This document shows, piece after piece, positions 47,396 to 57,311 of a stretch of DNA of 64,000 bases; position 1 is the first letter of the stretch; every line of letters starts with the position of its first letter. The translations under genes were made by a program, and so were the position numbers. The notes beneath the pieces are model-generated. The model did no database searches. It saw only the letters and a list, made by a program, of their open reading frames with translations, and was not told the origin of the DNA. The stretch is taken from assembly GCA_030435675.1 (NCBI GenBank), contig CM059623.1, forward strand, positions 15,127,592 through 15,191,591, written 5' to 3'. The stretch comes from Steinernema hermaphroditum (taxonomy: Eukaryota; Nematoda; Chromadorea; Rhabditida; Steinernematidae).

Positions 47396-47471
47396 CTTCA
47401 ATCAACGGCTCACACCGTGCAAGGTGCCTCATAAAGCACATAGAAGAACAGTATCACACCGTAGTCGTCGC

Positions 47472-48232
47472 TTATCTTCTTTCTTCGGTGATCACAATGC
47501 AAAATAAAATTATGATTGCAATATTCGGAAGTTTGGAATTGTGCACCCTTCTCGTACATCTTATTTGTTGTTGTTCAGCTGAGAAATCTTGCGAAGAGTC
47601 GTCTTCCAGGTCGAGAGTTTCTCCAACTTCTAAAAATGTGTCTTTTTTTGATGTTTGATGAGATATCAAGTGGTGGACCTTCTTAATGACGCCGTCGTCC
47701 TTCATCAGTTCTTCGCTCTCCTTGTCCATCATCTTTTGAGTTATCGAACCGTCTCCGCCCAGCTTCTTCAATCGACTGTTCACTCTTTCGTAATCCTTTT
47801 CGAGACCTCTGAAGAAGACGTCGAATTCTTTGTTCAGTTCCTAGAGACATCGTTGGGATCAGTCAAACACAGAGTTAAAACCATTAGAGTTGATGCCATA
47901 GCTGACTTCTGACGTTTTGGCTCCTCGGGATCTCTCGAAATGCCGCCTATCTTTCCCTTTTTGTATGTTGCGTCGGCAAAAGTCGCCAGTTTGACTCTTG
48001 AGACGTGATCGTTGTGGTAGAGAAGCCCACACGCCCCACAGATCAGAACCTAAAAGGAGATGTTTCCATGGTTCATGAAACGCAGTAACCTCTGTCTTCT
48101 GATCGCGTTCGGCACAGAACTCACAGTCGAACGTCTTCTTCTTTGACAAGGGTTCATTGCAGGACGAACACTCCAAGGAATGCCTTGGCCCGTTCAGAGA
48201 TCCTCCTTGACTATCATGAAGAGTTGGTAGAT
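47472..48232 (-). pseudogene. Spare 3' exon cassette of the RING family, unit 2
   Basis: Same three blocks as the unit 1 cassette (four-Cys block with CSSCNEPLSKKKTFDCEFC, a CGxCG-type block and a coiled-coil block with KKLGGDGSITQKMMDKESEE), without a RING or start. A mariner-type MITE lies just upstream at 48269-48615. Confidence 0.6.
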
Positions 48233-48268
48233 CTGAACGAGGCACTTTTGAGATTAAGCACAGAAATA

Positions 48269-48615
48269 TTGGGTTGGTGCATTGAAAATGGGACACTTGG
48301 AAAACAATAATTTCACACACACCGAAACCGGTTCCTAGTTCCTGTCTTATTTTGAGTAGGAAAAAGAGATATTCCTAGATATTAGGCGCAAATTGTAGCT
48401 TAGAGGCTGCTCTATCCCAACAATACTTTTCACTCGCGTGCTTGTATAATATCATATGCATATAACACAGTGCAGTATCACTTTTTCGGCCCAGTTCTGA
48501 CCACGACTCAATCTGCGGCTTCTCTTCCTGATGCATACCCTTGAAGTGAAATGATTGAAAAAATACAAATAAACAATCATTACAAAAGTGTCCCATTTTC
48601 ACTGCACCAACCCAA
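48269..48615. mobile_element. Mariner-type MITE with TA target duplication (347 bp)
   Basis: The terminal inverted repeats TTGGGTTGGTGCATTGAAAA and their inverse (ending CACTGCACCAACCCAA), about 30 bases long, are typical of mariner elements. It is flanked by TA on both sides. The paralogous place in unit 1 (near 42347, AAATATAAAACATGTG) is empty. There is no transposase. Confidence 0.88.
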
Positions 48616-48739
48616 TATAAAACATGTGGTCCCTTTTTACACTGACGTAACGTTTCTATTTATGATGTTGCACTGACGTTACTAGAAATCAAAATGGTAT
48701 GACTTTTGATTATGTGTCTTCGTGTAAATCTTGTCAGCG

Positions 48740-50826
48740 CTATACATAGAACTTACTTTTCAGAGCCCGTGTCGGAGAGGTATAAATTCGTTGTTCGTTG
48801 TTACTCGGCTGAGAAATGTTCCGAAGAGTCGCCTTCCAGGTCGACAGTTTGTCCAATTTCTGCAAAACGTGTCTTTTTGATATTTGATGAGATATCAACT
48901 GGTGGACCTTCATGATGACGCCGTCGTCCTTCATCAGTTCTTCGCTTTCCTTGTCCATCATCTTTTGAGTTATCGGACAGTCTCCGCCCAGCTTCTCCAA
49001 TCGACTGTTCACTCTTTCGTAATCCTTTTCGAGGCCTCCGAAGAAGACGTCGATTTCTTTGTTAACTTCCTAAAGGCATCGTTGGGATGAGTCAAAAACA
49101 GAGTTGAAACCATCAGTGTTGATGCCATGGCAGACCTATCACGTCTTGGCTCCTCGGGGTCTCTCGAAATGCCGCCTATCTTTCTCTTCTTACATGCTAC
49201 ATCGGCGAAATTAACGCGTTTGACTCTTGAGGAGTGTTTGTTGTGATAGTCAAGCCCACACGCCGCACAAATGAGCACCTGAAAAGGGGCGTTTCCATGG
49301 TTGATTGAAAACACAGTAACCTCTATCTTCTGATCGCGTTCGGCACAGAACTCACACTCAAACGTGTTCTCCTCCGACAAGGTTTTGTTACAGGACGGAC
49401 ACTCCAAGGTATGCTTTGCTCTTTTACGAGATACTCCTCGATCATAAAGAGCTAGTAAATCTGAATGAAACACTTTAGAGGTTAAACACAGAAATATAAA
49501 AATGTATGGCCGCTAATTATTTGTCTAGGTGCAGGAAATCTTGTCATTGCCATCGAACTCACTTCTCAGAGCCCAGTTAACGGGGAGATATTCGTGAATT
49601 TTCAATTCAACTGCTTTTCGGCACATAGGACACATCAGCGTCTTCTTCTTCCGAATGGGCTCCTCCACTGATATTCGCATTTCACAGGCGTTACAGACGG
49701 AGTGTCCGCACTTCGGCATCACCTTAGGGTTCTGGAACGTCTCACGACACACAGGACAGATCGGCTTCTCTTGGTCTTGAACAGCTTTGGTGGCGGTTTC
49801 TCTTTGAGTCAAGAGAAACGCAGTGAGGTCGAGTTTGTGAATTTCCCGAGAAGTATGTTTATAGTATAGTTCATTGTCGCAAAAAGCGAAACTGCGCAGA
49901 CTAGGCAGGTCGATTGGCAATTTCTCGATTTTTCGATTCCTGCAAAGAAGTAATTTCAGGTTCAATTGATAAAATACACCTAACGTCATGTTTAGTCTAC
50001 AGAGATGACCGAACCTGTTCACAATGAGAACATTATCCCTAACTGTATGCGACTTCAAGAATGAGCCACCCATCGCGTCTCCTCCTATGGTTTCTCCATC
50101 CGAAAGTTCGATTCGTTGTCTGGCATTGCTAAGATCCAATAAGTAAAGTTTTCTGCCATCCAAGGCGTAGCAGCAATCTCTGTGTGTGAAGACGGTAAAC
50201 GGAAATTCTAAAATTCAACATTCAACAACAGAAAAGATAATTTTGAAAACGCCAAACCGTTATTAAAGACGAATTCTTTCATAAGTTCAAACGAAAAAGA
50301 TATGCACTTTTTGTTCATTTTGATGCAAAGTGTGTTGCCGCAGACGGAGAAGAAACTAGAAACAACTCTGAAGGGCACTTGCTTATAAATGAAACCTCGC
50401 ATTGCAGTATTTCAAGGTCTTGACGTTTCTCATTGAGTTGTCGACGAGTTTGTGAATTTGGATCTTTGCGTTATATGAGCCTCCTTCCTTTTCTTCACGT
50501 GTTGTGCAAGCATGGTAGACTGCGTCAAACGTTACATGACACACACATTGGTACACCTTCGCGTCCGTGCTTTCCCACTAAACGCTTTCATAATCGCAAC
50601 AAAACCGATAACAAACCCTTTGACGGCGGCCACTAGGACAGCCATATCGCTCAATTTCATAACTTTGGCGATCGTAGATCAGTATCTCACTTCTGAAAGG
50701 GTGCTTTAAGTAACCTGGTGCTACTGCCTACTTTTCAGAATGTAGGATGATTTTGTCGCTGGATACGGAACATAGCCGAGCGTCTTTGAGTTCTCCGTCC
50801 AGACCAGGCAATGAAACCACTACCAT
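48740..50826 (-). CDS. Nematode RING-finger family protein B
   Basis: Paralogue of gene A with the same exon plan. The first exon starts at 50826 (MVVVSLPGLDGELKDARLCS). Later exons give SEILIYDRQSYEIERYGCPS, a 58-codon exon with VYQCVCHVTFDAVYHACTT, a short SVCGNTLCIKMNKK exon, and a long exon to about 49562 with the propeller-like half and RING (CPVCRETFQNPKVMPKCGHS, VCNAC, CPMC). Two zinc-binding exons (CPSCNKTLSEENTFECEFC, VLICAACGLDYH) and a coiled-coil exon ending at 48740 follow. As in gene A, the phase of the last junction does not match with canonical sites. Likely a ubiquitin ligase-type protein, intracellular; target unknown. Confidence 0.8.
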
Positions 50827-50984
50827 TCCTGCAAGTAAATCTAAAAATATTATTAAAAAGATGGAAAGCGAGTGAGATCGCTGTAGAACACGCCAAAGCA
50901 AAAACCAAGAGCGCTTCGTATCATCATGTCTACATTCGTACCAGGCGTTGTTATCAGTTATCAGTACGATAAGGGCTCTTCTAC

Positions 50985-51340
50985 TTCCCAAAGCACAGAA
51001 CTCTTGACTCTAATCGCAGGAATTGGGAACGCGGCGAAGTAATGCAACAATCGTATATACAGTGGCGGAAATATAAATACGGACACCTATGGGGAAAACA
51101 ATCTTTTGTGTTTTAGATGTATAACTGATTCCAAATTCCCAATTCCTGCGATTAGAGGCGAGAGTTCTATGCCTTGGGAAGTTTTTAAAGAGTAGGAAGG
51201 AAGTAGGAAGGAGAAGAAACTAGAAACAACTCTGAAGGGCACTTGCTTATAACATAGCCGAGCGTCTTTGAGTTCTCCGTCCAGACCAGGTAATGAAACC
51301 ACTACCATTCCTGTGAGTAAAGCTAAAAATGGAATTCTAT
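50985..51340. repeat. Rearranged fragments of RING gene B and a Tc1-like end
   Basis: About 51060-51130 is a solo end of the element found at 24718 (CAGTGGCGGAAATATAAATA with TA to its left). 51125-51180 is an inverted copy of 50980-51032. 51210-51330 repeats, in direct order, pieces of the gene B region (AACAACTCTGAAGGGCACTT and the first-exon sequence). The block is a scrambled duplication, not a gene. Confidence 0.7.
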
Positions 51341-51540
51341 TAGTTCTACCACACCAGGTTAAACATGGGACCTAAGGAAGGGTAATTCGACCCGTACGAT
51401 AATTTCAGTGTGCGATGATAAATGACGATCACGTCGAACTTTGGAGGTCCATAGGTACGATTAATAAATGCAACAGTGGGAAAAAACGATATGAGCACGG
51501 GAAAACCGTGGCTGTGTGCATCCCTTCTGTAACCGTCTAA

Positions 51541-51653
51541 TACGTCTAATAGTGATCTTACCCAGATCGACGTGGGACAAAATAATTTCTGTTTTGATGC
51601 GAAGTCGTTCAGGCTTTTGATGCGATCTTCAACTGGTGGAGAATCCATCCAAA
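51541..51653 (-). pseudogene. Decayed copy of the exon at 51871-51981
   Basis: Starts with the same MNLDGFST reading as the next entry, then has an in-frame stop and resumes with KPERLRIKTEIILSHVDLGK. The two copies clearly share ancestry. Confidence 0.45.
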
Positions 51654-51870
51654 TTCATTTCACTCAGCTACTCTCCTATAGCTAGATCCTTATCGTTATC
51701 TTTGTTATTAGCTAGGCCCGTTTCACCGTGGAAGGGCGTCGTTTTGAATGTGAATGATTAGGTCTTGCTTAGAATTTCCTGCTCTATCGAATGGTATATA
51801 AAATGAGTAATTTCCTACATTCTGTAAAGGGTTGCAGGTGTTTTCATGGCTTACAATATTTTCGGATCAC

Positions 51871-51981
51871 CTTATCCAGATCGACGTGGGTCAGAATGTG
51901 TTCCGTTCTGATGTGAAGCCGTTCGGGCTTACTTTTTGTACAGAAGCGATCTTGACCTGTGGAGAATCCATCCAAATTCAT
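51871..51981 (-). CDS. Hypothetical first exon (37 codons)
   Basis: An ATG at 51981 opens MNLDGFSTGQDRFCTKSKPE and then RLHIRTEHILTHVDLDK, ending at a donor-like GTGATC. A decayed copy lies 330 bases downstream on the same strand. I do not recognise the family and found no following exon. Confidence 0.3.
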
Positions 51982-53645
51982 TTCACTTTAATAGTCTGCT
52001 ACCACTAGGCCCTTTATACTTTCACATCTTCAAAATAAGAAAAGTCCATTTTTAGCAGCAAATCCCCATTATGTGCATGACGCCATAGTAACAAATTGAG
52101 GTCATCTCGCAGGAAAATATAAAGATAAGCCTTCAAAGTCGATCCCTGTTGAAGAAATCCTTCATCCAGAAATGGGTGGTCCTCGCCCTCACCAACAATA
52201 CGACGAAAATTGCAAAAGTTTGCGCGATCTTTGCCCTCATTTGGGAGTGCGTGAGAGAGTCGATTTGGGGCCAAGATTATCTTCTCGAGTAGGGTGGGCC
52301 AATCCCGAATTTAGTCGACGCACTTCCGGCGGCTCCTGCATGAGCACTTCCACGAGTGTTTGTTGTACTTTTGAGAGGCTACCGGATTATTAGAACTTCC
52401 CTGGAGCGGGTAATGAGGTTAAGAATAGACTAGACAGTCTACCGTATCCTTCCAAATCCATCCATCATAAACAAGCCTATTTTTAACAGCCACCCTTTGT
52501 CGTCGCCACTGACACCTTGTTGACATATGAGCTGTTGATTGACGGACGTCCTTGCGTGTGCCGGTACATATAATCACAGAATCGGATATCCAAAAAACAA
52601 GTCGGAGACGTCCCAGACGGCCAGCCGCACTTCTTCGAGCCTAAATCGAAAATTATGCTTTTGATTCGTCCGTTTTTTGCGTGCACGAACTAAGGCCCTC
52701 CACCGCCAAAACCTCCAGGGGTTTGTGTCAAAGGAGAGCGCGTTAAATGGGAGATTTATGGCCGTTTTCAGGCTGATAAACTGGCTCCGCTCCGTCAATG
52801 ACGTCGCCGGATCAAGCCGCTGGTCCGGAAGCCGCTCCAGCATCTCGTGCGAGGGGTGCTTAATTATGAAACGTTTTGGCCAAAATGCGTTAGGCGTGCG
52901 GCTCCGAGTGCAGATATTCGATACTCTCTGCTGTTAAACAAATTGTCCCTCATCATGGCTGTGCGTGTGCGTAGCAGGCATGGAGCGTTTGCAGCAAAAA
53001 CGTGAAAAGTCACGTTTGGTGAAGTGGTGACGATGAAATTGGAGCTTTTAATTTGTGTGTTGAGTTGGTGAGTGTTTCCCAGAAGGCCAGTTAATTGCTT
53101 GTTGTTTGTGGTGGCGGCGTCTAGCCGAAAGGGAAAGGGAAGCGTTCCTGTGTGTACTTTACGCTTGCGTGCTCTTTTAGGGATGCGTGTAATTGGAAAA
53201 ATTGCTGATTTGTCTATGTTGCATTTAGTTTTTGCTTTCTATTGGATTGTGTAGTTTCGATTGAAGTTTAGGTACTCAAAGGTTAGATATGGTAGCTTGG
53301 TATTGTTTGACTTTACGCACAAGGGAGCGGTCAAAGATGTAATAGAATGATCGACGCTTGTTGGTTTTTTTTAAAGTTCTTTTTATGTTCTTATACAACG
53401 AATGAGATACGTAGTACCAAAACTTCGGGTTATCGACAGACTTGCACAGTTTTCCTCGGAATCCACTCCTCGTCATCAACGCTACAAGCAAATCCACTTG
53501 TAGGGTTGATTTACGTTTATTTCAAGCTGTCATATCTAACCTCCGAAGGTTGATTTGACTTATAGGATTGATTTAATTCGCTTTCCGAAATCTGTTCCCG
53601 AGCACCTTTTTTATATCACTGTGAACCTAAAGAACTGTTCGTTCT
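51982..53645. other. Gene-poor region
   Basis: Several short open frames on both strands, including a GC-richer stretch at 52600-52950, but no splice-supported or recognisable coding sequence. Confidence 0.35.
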
Positions 53646-53717
53646 GTGCGAGTGGCGCAGTCGGTAGGCTGCGTGACTATGAGGCAGAGGTTCGCGGGTT
53701 CGATCCCGGTCGGTGAA
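53646..53717 (+). other. tRNA-like sequence, probably degenerate
   Basis: It has a clear A-box (TGGCGCAGTCGGTAGGCTG) and B-box (GGTTCGATCCC) at tRNA spacing. The seven-base acceptor ends do not pair well, so this is probably a tRNA pseudogene or SINE head. Confidence 0.45.
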
Positions 53718-54685
53718 ATTTTGATTATCCTTCTTTTCGCCAACTTTTTGGGAGCCGGTTTGGGAAGTTCCATGCATTAGAACATTAAAAAACCGGTGCC
53801 GCAAGCAAACAAAAAGCACGAAAACCGGACCGGGTGCATCCCTAATATCTAACCTCTGAGGGTTGATTCAACTTGTAGGACTGATTCAAGTAATCCAAGT
53901 TACCGTTTCGAATCCTAGGTATCCAGCGTTTCTTTTCGGAATATGCCTTGAGAGGATATGTGAGAAGCGAAAGGTAAATGTACAAGAATTAAGAGGCACA
54001 CAAAACGTGGATTAGCATTCACAAACGTGTGGAATACAGTGGTCGGTACAACCGATGTACCCAGAGAAGCAACCGACTCGGTTTTGCGTTTTGAGTTTAG
54101 TATAAAATTCACCAAATAACCGTCGTAGATTAACTACTCATGCATACGTGATTAGAAGCGTGTAGTGGCTGGTAGTTCAAAGTTCAGCTGGCCGTTTTAA
54201 ACTGTTCATCTCCCGTTCATCCGATATGGCAAAAAGCTCACTTCCTTCTTGGTGGGACCGAGCCGAAAGTCAAGTTCGGTGGACGATGAATGTTTGATTG
54301 GAGATGTAAAAGACGATTTGACCGAGGATCCCACGATCAGAGCGATTGTGTTTTCCGTCACGCGAAATTGATGGACGGTCCCAGATGCGTTATCTTTATT
54401 TGTTTGTAACAGAGAAATTTTTAGTGATTCTAAATCAAATCGTAGAGTTATATCCGATGAATTGACCTCCTTCTTCTACCACGACCTACGGTATCCCAAA
54501 TCTAAAACCATGCCGTCCCCCTTGCAAGCGACAATCCGTCACCAACACATAAATCTGCTAACTTTGTGCATTTGTGCACATCATGCTCAATCACAACAAC
54601 GTGTTATGCTCAATCAGTGACAGCTGTCGGAATATTGCATCTTCCGCAAAGTGACGATAAATAAGTTTTGCTTCTTTTCCAGGAA
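53718..54685. other. Spacer
   Basis: Nothing recognised apart from short direct repeats of a GGGTTGATTNNACTTGTAGG-type motif near 53500, 53545 and 53860. Confidence 0.35.
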
Positions 54686-55319
54686 TCAAAAACATCCCAC
54701 TCTCCCTAGGCGACTACATAATCTTCGCTCTTGACGTATAAACCTAAATTACCCTCCTTAAGACAGTAGTCGTCCAGTGGATGACGTCTATAAAACGCGG
54801 AAGAGTCTTTGACTCTCGGGCAAAAGTCATTCGTGTTTGTCTCGTTAGTTTCACTTTTATTACCGTAATAATCGTAAAGAAACAAGTTGTGCTCGTTAGC
54901 AGCGCATAGTATGTTCAGCTGTTCTGAATGCTGATTTTTGGACTAACCTCATAGCTCTTTGCTATCGTATACCAGTTGAATCGATCTTGTTGGATTTTCA
55001 GTAAAATTTCCTCGATTGATCTGTCATGTTTATCTGCCCAATACCGATTATCCATTGCATAATTTAAATGCGTACCTAATGCACCTATTTCCGCACTTCC
55101 CAGTCCATACTTGATAGCTAACCTTACCTCCTAAAGCATCTGCTATTCACTGATATCCGCGTTCCTCTTCATACCTTGATGCTTTTCGTTTTGCGGAGGT
55201 ATGACCGCCTGGTGAGCTAAACAGACGATGAGGTCAACAGGGGTAAATTGGAGTTGCTCCTGGAAGGTCTTCGCATTTGAACTGCGACTCTTCGTTGTCT
55301 CAGGCCGATGGGAGCAGAT
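54686..55319 (-). CDS. Unrecognised multi-exon gene (3' part)
   Basis: Candidate exons in transcript order: 55319-55175 (ICSHRPETTK.. to PPQNEKHQ), 55117-54948 (AIKYGLGSAEIGALGTHLNY, then RSIEEILLKIQQDRFNWYTI), 54918-54753 (LNILCAANEHNLFLYDYYGN to DDYCLKEG) and 54705-54686 (RVGCF, stop). The first join and the last 47-base intron are in phase. The intron between the second and third exons would be only 29 bases, unusually short, so a sequence error or frameshift is possible. The peptide has evenly spread Cys and Tyr and two NxT sites, hinting at a secreted or luminal protein, but I do not recognise it. No start exon was found. A decayed copy of the second exon lies upstream at 55505-55640. 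Confidence 0.45.
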
Positions 55320-55504
55320 CTAGCCGTCACATTAGCGTGACGATGTAACCTCTGAAGAACTTCGTAAACTGAAAATTCACCGATCTTCAACTTCGGCTGC
55401 TTGTAGATCTTTCAATTGGGTTGAGTCATTGAAGATTTCGCATAGCGTAAAAATGTCATATTTTCGCAATAGTTAATATTTAGGGAACGACCATTCATAA
55501 TGCA

Positions 55505-55640
55505 TGTTAGCTTTTTGTTACCGAATACCATGTGACAATATCATGTCGGATTTGTGGCAGTACTTCCTCGATTGATCTTAGCATGTAATAAGTCCATTTT
55601 TCAGAGCGGTTTACACTTTGTAAACAATCACATTTCAAAT
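55505..55640 (-). pseudogene. Decayed duplicate of an exon of the 54.7-55.3 kb gene
   Basis: Minus-strand reading NRSEKWTYYMLRSIEEVLPQ followed by IRHDIVTWYSVTKS and a stop. It aligns with DNRYWADKHDRSIEEILLKI then QQDRFNWYTIAKSYE of the intact exon. Shared RSIEE, the WY pair and the KS spacing show common origin. Confidence 0.5.
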
Positions 55641-56782
55641 CTCATAATTTCCCCGAATGTGATAGTTTTTCAACCGCTTACTATAAATTAAGGTTATTGC
55701 TAACAGGAAGCGAGTTATTTCGAGTTCACTTGAGGTGCTCGATTTCTAGGTTTTCGATCCATGGAAATGATGTAAATGTCATTCCTTGTGTCACAAACAC
55801 CATCGAGACATATATTTAGTTAGCTTCCGCTGTTTTTCACATCTCATGTTTCATCTCACTTCTCATATTTATCATTTTCAGACGATGTTTTCCAGAATCG
55901 ATCCTTGGACGATAAAATGAGATTTACATTTTAATATAATTTTCAAGGCGTGTTGACATCCTGTTTACGAGCGATGATTGGGATATGGTGGAGTGAGTCA
56001 TTTGCTACATTTCCCATATTCGTCTTTGTCTCATGCAGAGAGATGTGAGAATATGTAGGTTGTGATGTATTCACTTATTTGTTCATATCATGTGACTGAG
56101 ACTGTAGTTTCTGAGAAAGTAATTTCGTTTGTTTGCTCAGTGACTAATACGCCGCGCAAACCAAAAAGCTTAAAGAATTTTTTTCGATAACTGAAGCTAC
56201 TAATCACTGATCATTCGCGATCTCCATTAACTGTGGTCTAATTGTCAAGAAGCCAAGTCTGTCTTCCGTGGTTAGTGCCTTTCATAATCAGTCTATTTTC
56301 CATCTAAAAGCGACTACGACAGACATAACAAGCATACTCGACTGTTACCATATTATAACATAAGTTCCCAATTTACAGCACAAAATTTGACACCATTATC
56401 CTTTAAGTGTTATGATGTTTATCGGGACTTTCAGAAGCAGACAGAGCTGAATGAGTAAATCTGGACGAAAGTTTTGTATTCATTGTTTTTGGCATATTGT
56501 GAAAAATTGTGACGATCCCGACAAGCGCACCTTCGAAACTGTCTGCCTTAGATCGAAATGAAAAATAGCACACTACATTAATGGACACACATTAGTGAAC
56601 GAGGGACACCAAAAGCCTATTGTTAACTTCGAAAGTTACATTCAAACCAATATGGGCATTATTGTGAAACCTACTACGAAGATTTTCTAGTCAATCTTTG
56701 TTATGAGCCTCTGCTAACCATCTACGGATGTGAAATGGAGAACTGGACCCCAAAAATGCATTCGAAAAAAGGAGGCAGCTTT
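55641..56782. other. AT-rich spacer with dispersed repeats
   Basis: No gene seen. From about 56520 to 56700 the sequence is related to 59000-59200, part of a dispersed family. Confidence 0.4.
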
Positions 56783-57311
56783 GACTGACAAGGGACCTGT
56801 CTAATATGTCCGCCGAGTTAGGAGCTCAAATTTGGCATAGTAATAGGACTTCACAAGACTAATACAGAGCCAAAGGCTTTTCGCCTGTCGTTGACTTTAA
56901 CCTAGTTAAAAGCATGACTAAAAATTTGGAAAATTCACTCATTAAGGATAATACAAGGATTAATTAAGGATAATTTTGCTCTTTTTGGCGTTTTTCGGGG
57001 TTAGAAAAGAAAAGGAAATAGAAATAAAAGAAAGAGAATCATAAAGATTCCAACCGGATTCGAACCCGCATTGAGAAAACAGTGGTCTTGCAACGTGACC
57101 ACTGCGCTATTCGAGCACTAGCGAGCAGCGACATTCGATCTTGTATTATCCTTAATGAGTGAATTTTCCCAATTTTTAATGCTTTTAACTAGGTTAAAGT
57201 CAACGACAGGCGAAGAGCCTTTGGCTCTGTATTAGTCTTGTGAAGTCCTATTACTATGCCAAATTTGAGCTCATAACTCGGCGGACATATTAGACAGGTC
57301 CCTTGTGAGTC
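56783..57311. mobile_element. Foldback element with tRNA-like loop (529 bp)
   Basis: Left arm 56783-56957 and right arm 57140-57311 are inverted copies of about 175 bases with few differences (for example AAGTCAACGACAGGCGAA against TTCGCCTGTCGTTGACTT). The 180-base loop holds a tRNA-like sequence at 57046-57118. There is no open frame of note. Outer flanks also show weak inverted similarity. Confidence 0.85.
57046..57118 (-). other. tRNA-like sequence inside the foldback loop
   Basis: Minus strand: A-box TAGCGCAGTGGTCACGT, an anticodon-like hairpin GTGGTC..GACCAC with TTGCAA in the loop (GCA, Cys-like), and a perfect B-box GGGTTCGAATCC. The acceptor ends do not pair well, so function as a tRNA is doubtful. 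Confidence 0.5.

Larger units (their letters stand above)
46645..51030. repeat. Segmental tandem duplication, unit 2 (RING-gene locus B)
   Basis: Counterpart of 41362-45490. The first 110 bases are nearly identical to 41362-41465. An additional block (46770-47395) is inserted before the exon-homologous part resumes at about 47396. Confidence 0.85.
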
